Part shown: in pieces, positions 17,409 to 25,970 of the stretch
Layout of the letters: each line of letters begins with the position of its first letter
Position numbering within the stretch: the first letter of the stretch is position 1
The notes under the pieces: generated by a model
What the model was told of the DNA's origin: nothing
The model's database searches: none
Seen by the model: only the letters and a program-made list of their open reading frames with translations
Made by a program: the position numbers and the translations under genes
NCBI RefSeq assembly: GCF_016863035.1
Contig: NZ_BOOC01000049.1
Span: 1 to 62,260 of the forward strand
Length of the DNA: 62,260 nt
Source of the DNA: Microbispora corallina
Lineage (GTDB): Bacteria; Actinomycetota; Actinomycetes; Streptosporangiales; Streptosporangiaceae
Direction: 5' to 3'

Positions 17409-17538
17409 GCCCTGGTCACCGCCCCGAGCGGCTCCGCCAAGCACCCCGGGTCTGCCCTGGTCACCGCCACAAGCGACTCCGCCAAGCACCCCGGGTCCGC
17501 CCTGGTCACCGCCACAAGCGGGCTCCGCCAAACCCCGG
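17409..17538. repeat. 45-base tandem repeat, almost three copies
   Basis: Units begin at 17409, 17454 and 17499, each starting GCCCTGGTCACCGCC and continuing to CACCCCGGG; the last is cut short. They fill the gap between the antiporter and FmdB genes. On the minus strand all units stay in frame (VAVTRADPGCLAE), but no start, ribosome-binding site or family supports a gene. Confidence 0.85.
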
Positions 17539-17565
17539 ACCACGACGGTTGCCGACCACCGCCGC

Positions 17566-19032
17566 TCAGGCGCCGCGTTCGCCGTACCAGCCGGCGAGCT
17601 TGCCGCGCCGGCTCACGGCCCGCAGGCGGCGCTCGACCGTCTCCCGCTGGGTGGCCGTGGTCACGACCAGCAGCTGGTCCTCCGCCATGAGCTGGGTCGA
17701 GTCCGTCGGGACGAACGACCGGCCCTTCCGTACGACGAGGGTGACCATGGTGTTCGCGGGCAGGCGGAGCTCGAAGATCTCCACGCCGTGCATCATCGAG
17801 CCCGGCGGGATCCGGACCTGGAGGAGGTCGGCGTTCAGCTCCTCCAGCGGGGCCGACTCCACGTCCAGGTCGCGGGCCTCGCCCTCGGCCGACACCTCGA
17901 GCAGGCGGGCCAGGTACTGCAGCGTCGGCCCCTGGACGAGCGTGAACACCACGACGATGACGAAGACGTCGTTGAACAGCCCTTTCGCCCCGGGCATCCC
18001 GGCGGCCCAGGGGATCGTGGCCAGCACGATCGGCACGGCCCCGCGGAGCCCGGCCCACGACAGGAACACCTGCTCGCGCCACGACAGGACGCCGATCCGC
18101 AGCAGTCGCACCAGCACGGCCGACACCACGACGGACACCGGCCGGGCGAACAGCACCAGGACCAGGCCCGCGACCAGGGCAGGCACGAGGACCTGCGGCA
18201 GCTCGGCGGGGGTGGCCAGCATGCCGAGCATGACGAACAGGCCGATCTGGGCGAGCCAGGCCGCCCCCTCGGCGAAGCCGCGCGTCGCGGCCCGGTGGGG
18301 GAGCCGGGCGTTGCCGAGCACCAGCGTCGCGACGTACACAGCGAGGAAGCCGCTGCCGTGCAGCAGGGCGGCGCCGCTGTAGGCCACGAACGCGAGCGCG
18401 AGCACCGCGATGGGGTACAGGCCCGAGGCGGGCAGCGCGACCCGGCGCAGCGCGTACACCCCCGCCGGTCCCACCGCCAGCCCGATCGCGCTGCCGATGG
18501 CCAGCTCGGAGATGGTCTCCAGCAGGGTCCCGCCCATCGAGGGCGCCCCGGCCGCGGCCTCGCTGAGCATCATCACGACGATGACGGTCGGGGCGTCGTT
18601 GAACCCCGACTCGGCCTCCAGGATCCCGGCCAGCCGGGGCGGCAGCGGCAGCCGCCGCAGCACGGAGAACACGGCGGCCGCGTCGGTCGAGGCCAGGATG
18701 GCGCCGAGCAGCAGTGCCAGCCGCCAGTCCAGGCCGAGCAGAGCGTGTACCGCGACGGCCATCGCGCCGATGCTGGCCGCGATCCCGGCCGTCGCGAGGA
18801 CCAGCGCGGCGGGGACCGCGTCGCGGACGTGGTTCCAGTTGGTGGTCAGGCCGCCCTCGGCGAGGATGACGGCGAGGGCGACGAGGCCGAGTTGCTGGGC
18901 GAGCTGGGCGTTCTCGAAGTGGACTCCCCCGAGTCCCGACTGGCCGAGGAACAGACCGAGCCCCAGGTAGATCAGCAGGCTGGGGAGGCCGGTGCGGTGC
19001 GCGATCCGGACGGACGCGATGGCCGCGATCAC
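17566..19032 (-). CDS. K+(Na+)/H+ antiporter, CPA1 type with RCK_C domain
   Basis: About 488 residues. Twelve or so transmembrane segments of the sodium/hydrogen exchanger family (LPSLLIYLGLGLFLGQSGLG, then AILASTDAAAVFSVLR and EAESGFNDAPTVIVVM with the transport Asp) are followed by a cytosolic RCK_C domain at about 385-475. The combination is that of potassium/proton antiporters of the CvrA/NhaP2 group. The first helix appears to begin upstream of the GTG at 19032 (LNVWLLLSAAV), where the only in-frame candidate is CTG at 19065, so translation may start there. Confidence 0.87.
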   Translation of the reverse strand: MIAAIASVRIAHRTGLPSLLIYLGLGLFLGQSGLGGVHFENAQLAQQLGLVALAVILAEGGLTTNWNHVRDAVPAALVLATAGIAASIGAMAVAVHALLGLDWRLALLLGAILASTDAAAVFSVLRRLPLPPRLAGILEAESGFNDAPTVIVVMMLSEAAAGAPSMGGTLLETISELAIGSAIGLAVGPAGVYALRRVALPASGLYPIAVLALAFVAYSGAALLHGSGFLAVYVATLVLGNARLPHRAATRGFAEGAAWLAQIGLFVMLGMLATPAELPQVLVPALVAGLVLVLFARPVSVVVSAVLVRLLRIGVLSWREQVFLSWAGLRGAVPIVLATIPWAAGMPGAKGLFNDVFVIVVVFTLVQGPTLQYLARLLEVSAEGEARDLDVESAPLEELNADLLQVRIPPGSMMHGVEIFELRLPANTMVTLVVRKGRSFVPTDSTQLMAEDQLLVVTTATQRETVERRLRAVSRRGKLAGWYGERGA

Positions 19033-19104
19033 GACGGCGGCGGACAGGAGGAGCCAGACGTTCAGACCTACCCGCTCCCTTCGCCGCGACCTGGGGCAAT
19101 CTTG

Positions 19105-19680
19105 TCACATACGCACTAAGTGGGCGATGCCACTGGGCTGCACGGCGAGCCGTACGGGCTGGTCATGGGGCTCGGCGGGGACGTCCTCGATCAGCTCGCC
19201 CTCGTGCAGCAGGGCGACGGTCGGCACGTTGGGCCCCACGCGGGTCAGGGCTCGGTCGTAGTGCCCGCGGCCGCGGCCGAGCCGTACCCCGGTCGTCCGG
19301 TCCACGGCGAGGGCGGGCACGAGGACGAGCGCGGCGGTGCGGATGGCGTCCACGCCGCGACGGGTGTCGACCGGCTCCATGAACCCACCCGGGCCGGGCG
19401 CCAGGGAGTCGGGGCCGTCGTACACGGCCCAGTCGAGGTCGCCGTCCGGCCGCTGCACCGGGAGGATCACCGTGGCGCCGTGCTTCCACAGCGCGAAGAC
19501 CAGCCCGTGGGTGGACGGCTCGGTGCCGAACGACCAGTAGCACGCGACCAGCCCCGCCATCTGCACCCACGGCTGGTCGAGGAGCAGCTCCCGCACGGCG
19601 GCGGAGGACTCCCGGAGGGTGGCCTGGTCGAGCGCGGCGCGGTCGCGCAGGATCCGCCGACGCAGGTTCGTCTTGTCCAT
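19105..19680 (-). CDS. 5-formyltetrahydrofolate cyclo-ligase
   Basis: 191 residues, cytosolic. It converts 5-formyl-THF to 5,10-methenyl-THF with ATP. Diagnostic segments are the N-terminal basic KTNLRRRILRDRAAL and the C-terminal phosphate-binding RLGRGRGHYDRAL. It is divergent from galU, with 24 bases between the two start codons, so the two promoters overlap the coding starts or lie further inside. Confidence 0.92.
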   Translation of the reverse strand: MDKTNLRRRILRDRAALDQATLRESSAAVRELLLDQPWVQMAGLVACYWSFGTEPSTHGLVFALWKHGATVILPVQRPDGDLDWAVYDGPDSLAPGPGGFMEPVDTRRGVDAIRTAALVLVPALAVDRTTGVRLGRGRGHYDRALTRVGPNVPTVALLHEGELIEDVPAEPHDQPVRLAVQPSGIAHLVRM

Positions 19681-19704
19681 TGCCTGCTCCGTTAGTGTTC
19701 AACC

Positions 19705-20610
19705 ATGGCTGACTTCGATCCTGTAACGAAAGCAGTGGTCCCCGCGGCTGGTCTCGGCACCCGATTCCTCCCCGCGACCAAGGCGACCCCCAAGGAGATG
19801 CTGCCGATCGTCGACAAACCGGCCATCCAGTATGTGGTCGAGGAGGCGGTGTCCGCCGGGCTGCTCGACGTCCTCATGGTGACCGGCCGGAACAAGCGTT
19901 CCATCGAGGATCACTTCGACGTAGCGTACGAGCTCGAGGACGCGCTGCGCGCCAAGGGGGACGAGGAGAGGCTTTCGCAGGTCAAGGAGCCGGTCGATCT
20001 CGCCACGATGCACTACGTGCGGCAGGGCGAGCCGAAGGGCCTCGGCCACGCCGTGTTGTGCGCCAAGCAGCACGTGGGCCACGAGCCGTTCGCGTGCCTG
20101 CTCGGCGACGACATCATCGACCCGCGCGACCCGCTGCTCAGGCGCATGATCGAGGTACGGGCCACCTACGGCGGCAGCGTGATCGCGCTCATGGAGGTGC
20201 CGCGCGAGCACGTCTCTCTTTACGGCGCGGCGGCCATCGAGCCGACCGAGGAGGATGACGTGGTCCGCGTGACCGACCTCGTGGAGAAGCCGCCGGCCGA
20301 CGAGGCCCCGTCCAACTGGGCGATCATCGGGCGGTACGTCATCGACCCGGCCGTGTTCGGCGTGCTGGAGAAGACGGAGCCGGGCCGCGGCGGCGAGATC
20401 CAGCTCACCGACGCCCTGCGGACCCTGGCCTCGACGAGCCCCGAGGAGGGCGGCCCGGTGCACGGCGTGCTGTTCCGCGGACGCCGCTACGACACGGGCA
20501 ACAAGCTCGAGTACCTCCAGACCGTCGTCCAGTTCGCGGCCAACCGGGAGGACCTCGCCCCCGAGTTCCTGCCCTGGCTGCGCGAGTTCCTCGACCAGAC
20601 CGGATCCTGA
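19705..20610 (+). CDS. galU: UTP-glucose-1-phosphate uridylyltransferase
   Basis: 301 residues, cytosolic. It makes UDP-glucose for cell-envelope and trehalose metabolism. The nucleotide-binding motif AVVPAAGLGTRFLPATKATP and KEMLPIVDKPAIQYVVEEA are at the N-terminus; GEPKGLGHAVLCAK and LLGDDII follow, with the sugar-site VEKP. Full length. First gene of a tight run with glp/moeA (5 bases between them), moaC and mog. Confidence 0.95.
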   Translation: MADFDPVTKAVVPAAGLGTRFLPATKATPKEMLPIVDKPAIQYVVEEAVSAGLLDVLMVTGRNKRSIEDHFDVAYELEDALRAKGDEERLSQVKEPVDLATMHYVRQGEPKGLGHAVLCAKQHVGHEPFACLLGDDIIDPRDPLLRRMIEVRATYGGSVIALMEVPREHVSLYGAAAIEPTEEDDVVRVTDLVEKPPADEAPSNWAIIGRYVIDPAVFGVLEKTEPGRGGEIQLTDALRTLASTSPEEGGPVHGVLFRGRRYDTGNKLEYLQTVVQFAANREDLAPEFLPWLREFLDQTGS

Positions 20611-20614
20611 GCCG

Positions 20615-21799
20615 ATGAAGCCCGTCGACCGCCACCTCGCCGACATCCTCGCGGCGGTGCGGCCGCTCGCCCCGATGGAGGTCGAGCTCGAGGCCGCCCT
20701 CGGCGCCGTGCTGGCCGAGGACGTGGTCTCGCCCGTGCCGCTGCCGCCGTTCGACAACTCCGCGATGGACGGGTACGCGGTGCGCGCCGCGGACGTCGCC
20801 GGCGTCCCCGTCACGCTGCCGGTGATCGAGGACGTGCCGGCGGGGGACGGCGGGCTGCACGCCATCGGCCCCGGCCTCGTCACGAGGATCATGACGGGCG
20901 CGCCGCTGCCCGCGGGCGCCGACGCGGTCGTCCCGGTCGAGTGGACGGACGCCGGCACGATCCGGGTGCGGATCGACAGGCCGGCCGAGTCGGGCAACGC
21001 GATCAGGCGGGCGGGCGAGGACGTGGCGGCGGGCGACACCGTGCTCCCCGAGGGCACGCTGATCGGCCCGGCCCAGCTCGGCATCCTGGCCGGTGTCGGC
21101 CGCCGCAGGGTGACCGTGCGGCCCCGCCCCCGGGTCGTCGTGCTGTCGACCGGCGCCGAGCTGGCCGAGCCGGGCACCCCGCTCGGCCACGGGCAGATCT
21201 GGGAGTCCAACAGCTTCATGCTCGCGGCCGCCGTACGGGAGGCCGGAGCCGAGGGGTTCCGCGCGGGGGCCGTGACCGACGACCCCAAGGAGTTCATGGA
21301 CAGGCTCGACGCCCAGCTCATCCGGGCGGACGCCGTGATCACCAGCGGCGGCGTGTCCATGGGGGCGTACGAGCCGGTCAAGGAGGCCCTGGCGCCGCTC
21401 GGCACGGTGACGTTCGAGAAGGTCGCGATGCAGCCGGGCATGCCGCAGGGCTTCGGCGTCGTCGGTCCCGACCGCGTCCCGATCTTCACGCTGCCCGGCA
21501 ACCCGGTGTCGTCGTTCGTGTCGTTCGTCCTGTTCGTGAAGCCGGCGCTGCGGAAAATGCAGGGGCATCCCGCCGGGCCCCCGGCGTCCGTACGGGCGGT
21601 CAGCACGGCCCCCGCACGGTCTCCCGCCGGCCGCCGGTCCTATCTGCGGGCCGTGCTGTCCGGCGGCGAGGTGTCGCCCGTACGGAGACAGGGGTCGCAC
21701 CAGCTCGCGGCCCTGGCGGGGGCCAACGCGCTCATGGTGGTCCCCCAGGACGTGACCGAGCTGCCGGAGGGGTCCGAGGTGGAGGTGATCCCGCTGTGA
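20615..21799 (+). CDS. glp: Gephyrin-like molybdotransferase (MoeA/Glp)
   Basis: 394 residues. MoeA family: FDNSAMDGYAVRA at the N-terminus, RIMTGAPLPAGAD, then TGAELAEPG and ITSGGVSMGAYEPVKE in the MoCF-binding domain, and FTLPGNPVSSFVSF. Members insert molybdate into molybdopterin. In actinobacteria the copy in this gene neighbourhood has been described as Glp, which also binds FtsZ and the membrane protein GlpR/SepX; that protein is encoded 2 kb downstream here. Whether this one is catalytic, structural or both cannot be read from sequence. It ends in a GTGA overlap with moaC. Confidence 0.9.
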   Translation: MKPVDRHLADILAAVRPLAPMEVELEAALGAVLAEDVVSPVPLPPFDNSAMDGYAVRAADVAGVPVTLPVIEDVPAGDGGLHAIGPGLVTRIMTGAPLPAGADAVVPVEWTDAGTIRVRIDRPAESGNAIRRAGEDVAAGDTVLPEGTLIGPAQLGILAGVGRRRVTVRPRPRVVVLSTGAELAEPGTPLGHGQIWESNSFMLAAAVREAGAEGFRAGAVTDDPKEFMDRLDAQLIRADAVITSGGVSMGAYEPVKEALAPLGTVTFEKVAMQPGMPQGFGVVGPDRVPIFTLPGNPVSSFVSFVLFVKPALRKMQGHPAGPPASVRAVSTAPARSPAGRRSYLRAVLSGGEVSPVRRQGSHQLAALAGANALMVVPQDVTELPEGSEVEVIPL

Positions 21800-22269
21800 A
21801 ACTCACCCACATCGACGAGTCGGGCGCCGCCCGGATGGTGGACGTCTCGGAGAAGGACGTGAGCGCCCGCACGGCGGTCGCGACCGGGCGTGTCCTGCTG
21901 TCGCCGGAGACCGTCGCGCTGCTCCGCTCGGGGGAGGTCCCCAAGGGGGACGCTCTGGGTGTGGCCAGGATCGCCGGGATCATGGGCGCCAAGCGCACCC
22001 CGGACCTGGTGCCCCTGTGCCACCCGATCGCGCTGCACGGCGTGAAGGTGGACCTCATCGTGGCGGACGACGGCGTGGACATCACGGCGCGGGTCCGCAC
22101 GGCCGACCGGACGGGGGTGGAGATGGAGGCGCTGACGGCGGTCACCGTCGCCGCGCTGGCCCTGGTCGACATGGTCAAGGCCGTCGACCCGGAGGCCGTG
22201 ATCACCGGCGTCCGGGTCGAGGAGAAGACCGGCGGCAAGACCGGCCGCTGGACCCGTTCCGGGTCCTGA
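21796..22269 (+). CDS. moaC: Cyclic pyranopterin monophosphate synthase
   Basis: 157 residues, cytosolic. It performs the second step of molybdopterin synthesis, from the MoaA product to cPMP. Signature segments are ARMVDVSEKDVSARTAVATG, LVPLCHPIALHGV and TADRTGVEMEALTAVTVAAL. The GTG start at 21796 overlaps the stop of glp by 4 bases, implying coupled translation. No moaA is in the window. Confidence 0.95.
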   Translation: MKLTHIDESGAARMVDVSEKDVSARTAVATGRVLLSPETVALLRSGEVPKGDALGVARIAGIMGAKRTPDLVPLCHPIALHGVKVDLIVADDGVDITARVRTADRTGVEMEALTAVTVAALALVDMVKAVDPEAVITGVRVEEKTGGKTGRWTRSGS

Positions 22270-22289
22270 CGTCAGTGAGAGGAGCCCCG

Positions 22290-22766
22290 TTGCGGGCCTT
22301 GGTGGTGACCGTGTCGAACAGGGCGTCCGCGGGTGTGTACGAGGACCGCTCCGGGCCTCTCCTGGCCGGCCTGCTGCGCGAGGCGGGGTGCGAGCAGGTG
22401 GACGGGCCCGCTGTGGTGGCCGACGGGTCGCCCGTCGAGGCGGCGCTTCGCGAGGGCGTCGCCGGCGGGTACGACGTGATCGTCACCACCGGGGGGACCG
22501 GGGTGACGCCGCTCGACCTGACGCCCGAGATGACCCGCCGGGTGATCGACCGGGAGATTCCCGGCATCGCCGAGGCCGTACGGCAGGTCAACCGCGACAA
22601 GGTGCCGACCTCGATACTGTCCCGGGGCCTCGCCGGGCAGGCGGGGTCCACGCTCGTCGTCAACCTGCCCGGGTCGTCCGGCGGAGTCCGGGACGGCATG
22701 GCCGTGCTGGGCCCGATCCTGGCGCACGTGGTGGACCAGATCCACGGCGGCGACCACGCCCGCTGA
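22290..22766 (+). CDS. mog: Molybdopterin adenylyltransferase-type protein (MogA/MoaB)
   Basis: About 158 residues. MoCF-binding fold: ALVVTVSNRASAGVYEDRSG, VIVTTGGTGVTPLDLTPE and TLVVNLPGSSGGVRDGM. It adenylates molybdopterin before metal insertion. The TTG at 22290 has GAGGAG about 6 bases upstream and starts right before the conserved strand; a GTG at 22275 is the alternative. Twenty bases after moaC and in the same operon. Confidence 0.9.
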   Translation: MRALVVTVSNRASAGVYEDRSGPLLAGLLREAGCEQVDGPAVVADGSPVEAALREGVAGGYDVIVTTGGTGVTPLDLTPEMTRRVIDREIPGIAEAVRQVNRDKVPTSILSRGLAGQAGSTLVVNLPGSSGGVRDGMAVLGPILAHVVDQIHGGDHAR

Positions 22767-22819
22767 GCGCGTGAGGACCCACGTGGCGCGTTGACCGTCT
22801 TCCGGTGGATGATTGACTA

Positions 22820-23464
22820 ATGGATCGACTTCGCGGCTGGCCGGCGACCCTGGTCGAGGGGCCCGTCACGCTCCGGCCGCTGCGCCTGCGTGACGTCAGG
22901 GACTGGCGCGACACCCGGCTGCGCAACGCCGAGTGGCTGCGCCCTTGGGAGCCCAGCAACCCGGAGACGCCGCTGTTCAAGACCGGGCTCGGGCCGTACG
23001 TCTCCATGGTCGGCACGCTCCGCCGCGAGGCCCGGCAGGGGCTCGCCATGCCCTGGGTCGTCACGTACGAGGGGGCCTTCGCCGGGCAGCTCACCGTGGG
23101 GGCGATCGTCTGGGGGTCCGCCCGCTCCGCCCAGGTCGGATACTGGATCGACGGCGCCCTCGCGGGCCGCGGGATCATCCCCACCGCCCTGGCCATGGCC
23201 GTCGACCACTGCTTCTTCACGACGGGTTTACACCGCCTGGAGGCCAACATCCGCCCGGAGAACCACGCCAGCCGCCGGGTCGTGGAGAAGCTCGGGTTCC
23301 GCGAGGAGGGCATCCGACGGCGCCAGCTCCACATCGACGGGGCCTGGCGGGACCACATCTGCTACGCGCTGACGGTCGAGGACGTGCCGCGCGGGCTGCT
23401 CGTGCAGTGGCGCAGGACGCTGGGCGGCTCCGCCGCGAAGCGAAGCGAGCCGAGCCCGGGCTGA
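22820..23464 (+). CDS. GNAT N-acetyltransferase, RimJ-like
   Basis: 214 residues, cytosolic acetyl-CoA transferase. RimJ/RimL pattern: LRPLRLRDVRDWRDTRLRN at the N-terminus, VGYWIDGALAGRGIIPTALA at the acetyl-CoA site, then LHRLEANIRPENHASRRVVE and LGFREEGIRR. The usual target in this group is a protein N-terminus (ribosomal protein S5 for RimJ), but substrate assignment is by family. Between mog and sepX/glpR, as in other actinomycetes. Confidence 0.87.
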   Translation: MDRLRGWPATLVEGPVTLRPLRLRDVRDWRDTRLRNAEWLRPWEPSNPETPLFKTGLGPYVSMVGTLRREARQGLAMPWVVTYEGAFAGQLTVGAIVWGSARSAQVGYWIDGALAGRGIIPTALAMAVDHCFFTTGLHRLEANIRPENHASRRVVEKLGFREEGIRRRQLHIDGAWRDHICYALTVEDVPRGLLVQWRRTLGGSAAKRSEPSPG

Positions 23465-23695
23465 GCCGGCGCGGTCTCCGGCGCGGTCTGGTTCAGGTAG
23501 CGGGACGAGGGCAGCACGGAGTGCCGTTTCCGGGGCCCGCACGGGATCGAATTACATGAACAGCTTTGACGATCTCGCGACACACCGGACTGAATGCTCG
23601 TCAATCAGTGACACGCAGTCCTACGGTGCGTGACGTGAACACCTCTCCGACGACACAGGTCCCCGGACGTGTTCACCATGCCCTGAGGCGGCCGC

Positions 23696-24343
23696 ATGGG
23701 TAGCGCCTTCCTCTATCTCGCCATCGTCGTGATGTGGCTCAGCGTCCTCCTCCCCATGTGGCTGCGGCGGGACCGGAACGCCGACGACGACCTGGTGGAC
23801 GCCTCGAGCGACCCGGACACCGGCACCGTACCCGAGCCCACCGACAGTTCCGTCGCCGAGGCGGACACCGTCGTGGACGCTCCCGCCGGGGACCGCTCCA
23901 AAACCGCCGAGGACGACCCTTCGGAGGAGCCGGGGGAGGCCGAGCCGGCGCCGTCCGACGCTCCCGCGCGCCCGCGCACGAAGGCCGGCCGCCGCCGCGC
24001 CCGCATTCTGGCCCGGCGGCGCAGGCGCCTGCTGTGGAGCATCCTGCTCGTGGTCGCCTCCGTCGTCACCGCGGCCGTCCGCGTCGTGCCCTGGTGGGCC
24101 GTCGCGCCCTCGGGCGTCCTCCTCGTGTCGTACCTGCTGGTCCTCCGCATCGCCGTACGGATGGACCGGGAGCAGCGGGAGAGGGCGGCACAGGCGCGGG
24201 CCGAGCACCTGCGCCGGCAGCGGGAGCGCCGCCGCGCGCTGGCCGCCCTGGCCAGGGAGGCCGAGATCATCCAGTTCGAGGCGCGCAGGCGCGCCCAGGT
24301 GTTCGACCAGTACGCCGACGGGAGGCGCGCCGTCGGGGACTGA
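23696..24343 (+). CDS. sepX: SepX/GlpR-like divisome membrane protein
   Basis: 215 residues. The N-terminal transmembrane helix is followed by the MWLRRD sequence typical of the family (FLYLAIVVMWLSVLLPMWLR). An acidic disordered linker of about 65 residues, a basic patch (TKAGRRRARILARRRRRL), two more hydrophobic helices (about 112-150) and a charged C-terminal coiled coil follow. In Streptomyces SepX, and in corynebacteria GlpR, belong to the cell-division machinery and pair with Glp. I base the call on this neighbourhood and architecture, not on alignment. Single gene before tRNA-Ala. Confidence 0.72.
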   Translation: MGSAFLYLAIVVMWLSVLLPMWLRRDRNADDDLVDASSDPDTGTVPEPTDSSVAEADTVVDAPAGDRSKTAEDDPSEEPGEAEPAPSDAPARPRTKAGRRRARILARRRRRLLWSILLVVASVVTAAVRVVPWWAVAPSGVLLVSYLLVLRIAVRMDREQRERAAQARAEHLRRQRERRRALAALAREAEIIQFEARRRAQVFDQYADGRRAVGD

Positions 24344-24392
24344 GCGAGTGGCGCGAGGAGCCCCAAGAGTTTGCTAACCTAGTCGAGTCGTT

Positions 24393-24466
24393 GGGGCTAT
24401 AGCGCAGTCCGGTAGCGCACTTCGTTCGCATCGAAGGGGTCTGGGGTTCAAATCCCCATAGCTCCA
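24393..24466 (+). tRNA. tRNA-Ala (anticodon CGC)
   Basis: A 74-base cloverleaf. The acceptor GGGGCTA pairs with TAGCTCC and includes the G3-U70 pair that specifies alanine. Anticodon stem CTTCG/CGAAG with loop TTCGCAT gives anticodon CGC; the T-arm is TGGGG/CCCCA. CCA is encoded at 24467-24469. Recombinase remnants lie downstream, so this tRNA was probably also used for integration. Confidence 0.94.
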
Positions 24467-24474
24467 CCACGATG

Positions 24475-24509
24475 AAGGCCCGTCAGGTGATCCCCCTGGC
24501 GGGCCTTTT
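24475..24509 (+). terminator. Rho-independent terminator after tRNA-Ala
   Basis: AAGGCCCGTCAGG (24475-24487) pairs with CCTGGCGGGCCTT (24495-24507), one G-T type mismatch, with a short TTTT run at the 3' side. It follows the encoded CCA by 5 bases and should end the tRNA transcript. Confidence 0.85.
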
Positions 24510-24529
24510 CGCTGCTCAGAACCGTGCCA

Positions 24530-24703
24530 CTATGTCCCGGGCCGTTCGCCGTCGAGGGCGGTCGGTACGGCTATCGCCTCGTTCCCGCTGCTGGGAGTCG
24601 GCGAAAAGTCAGCGAAGACCGCCCGAGCCCGGCTGTTCCGCTCCCGCGAGGGGTGCGTGTAGCGGTTGAGCGTGGTCGAGGTCTGGCCGTGCCCGAGAAG
24701 GCC
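24530..24703 (-). pseudogene. Tyrosine recombinase tail, remnant 1
   Basis: On the minus strand the sequence LLGHGQTSTTLNRYTHPSRE is the H-box and catalytic Tyr region of a phage-type integrase, followed by about 35 residues to TAG at 24530. Upstream the frame degrades and no further integrase motifs are found. It sits right behind tRNA-Ala(CGC), where integrases of tRNA-targeting elements lie. Confidence 0.75.
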
Positions 24704-24794
24704 GGCCCGCTGCCGCTACGCGGTGGGTCGAAGGCAGACGAGAGATCAGGACAGGGGAAGTGTGCGGGTATCGCCGCAGCCCTACGATCAGTTC

Positions 24795-25049
24795 ATGCGA
24801 GCTGCGTATAACGAGGCGTTGGTGATGCTTGGGTACGTGCTGGGCATGATCATCACACCCGTCGTCGGCGGTTGGGCGAGTGAGTGGGTCGGCGGGAAGT
24901 TGCTCAACGAGACCATGTTCATGTGTGCCTTGTTGTTCCAGGTCGCGTTCCTCTTCGGCCTTGCTCGGCTCCTCTTTCGAGGGGCGCGCTGGCTCGTCCG
25001 CACCTCTGCACGGCGTTGGCAGATGCCGAAAGCACAGGAACCCTCATGA
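24795..25049 (+). CDS. Small membrane protein of unknown function
   Basis: 84 residues with two transmembrane helices (about 9-27, VMLGYVLGMIITPVVGGW, and 41-62, FMCALLFQVAFLFGLARLLF) and a basic C-terminus. ATG at 24795 has no strong ribosome-binding site. It lies between the two recombinase remnants and may be cargo of the lost element. No family recognised. Confidence 0.5.
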   Translation: MRAAYNEALVMLGYVLGMIITPVVGGWASEWVGGKLLNETMFMCALLFQVAFLFGLARLLFRGARWLVRTSARRWQMPKAQEPS

Positions 25050-25195
25050 TCAGCCCTAGATCGCGTGCCACAAGCGTGCCAGCCAGTGCGGGGAGTCACG
25101 GGGAATCGAAGGTATGACCGGGCAGGCCATGAACGCCTGCGACCAGCGCCGAAGCAGGTTGAGCGACAAGATCCGAACTCTTCCAACCTGGTCGT

Positions 25196-25489
25196 ATGCA
25201 CCCGATACGGTTCGTGGCATGGCAGACATCTCAGATCATGAGTGGCCAATACGGAGTGCTGCCTGACTCGACGAACCTTCCGGAAGCCGAGAGACGGTTG
25301 AGCTTCTTCATTCGTCGAGAGCTGACGTCGATGATGTTCGGCTACTGCGTCACCATCGACGGTGGCAGCGACAGCGCCGATACAGGCATGGTCTACCTGA
25401 TAGACGAGAACGGCACCAACCACACAAGGCTTGGGCTGCATGGCGCCTTCCTGGCTCACCTCGACGACACAGGGCGGTCCACGGTCTGA
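25196..25489 (+). CDS. Hypothetical protein in the tRNA-Ala scar
   Basis: 97 residues from the ATG at 25196, or 83 from the ATG at 25238. The body (LSFFIRRELTSMMFGYCVTI, then MVYLIDENGTNHTRLGLHGA) reads as a plausible soluble protein. No ribosome-binding site is clear for either start. Family unknown. Confidence 0.45.
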   Translation: MHPIRFVAWQTSQIMSGQYGVLPDSTNLPEAERRLSFFIRRELTSMMFGYCVTIDGGSDSADTGMVYLIDENGTNHTRLGLHGAFLAHLDDTGRSTV

Positions 25490-25685
25490 ACGAGGAGAGA
25501 CCCAAGACGGCCCGGCGCACTCGGGGCACGTCGAGGAGTCGCGCAAGTCAGCGAGAAGTCAGCGAACCTGCTGACACGGGACGGCTACGTGGCCTACGGG
25601 GCGGCATCCGACCTGTACTTGACGGCACTGGTCAGCACTCTTTGATCTTCCGGGTGACTGACTGAGTGACTACGCCTTGGAGAGG

Positions 25686-25868
25686 TCATCCATCGCCTCG
25701 GGCCTCCTCCAGGAGCGCCGGACGAAGCTGCTTGTGGTAGATCGCCTCAGTGACCTTCGCGTTGCTGTGACCTACCAGGCGTGAGATGTTCTCGATCGGC
25801 ACTCCGCCGGCCGACGGCAGCGAGACGTAGCTGTGCCGCCATGGCTTCAGCTCGGCGGGCGCCCGGCC
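25686..25868 (-). pseudogene. Tyrosine recombinase tail, remnant 2
   Basis: The minus-strand frame ends with PWRHSYVSLPSAGGVPIENI, then RLVGHSNAKVTEAIYHKQLR and LLEEARGDG before TGA at 25686-25688. These are the R-H box, the GHS box and catalytic Tyr of an integrase clearly different from remnant 1. Upstream of about 25868 the frame loses integrase character. It marks the outer edge of the scar behind tRNA-Ala. Confidence 0.78.
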
Positions 25869-25970
25869 GACCACCGACAGGGGTTTTCCCAAAAATGGGC
25901 CCGCTGTAGCCGTGGACGGCTTCGCGGGGGTAGGAACCGTAGTCGGCCGAGCGGGTTGCGGGAGGACCTC

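Noticed and set aside
24470..25970. A second copy of the tRNA-Ala 3' end as attachment repeat
   Set aside because: I looked for a repeat of the T-arm and acceptor sequence near 25,680-25,970 and saw none, so the scar's outer limit is not defined.
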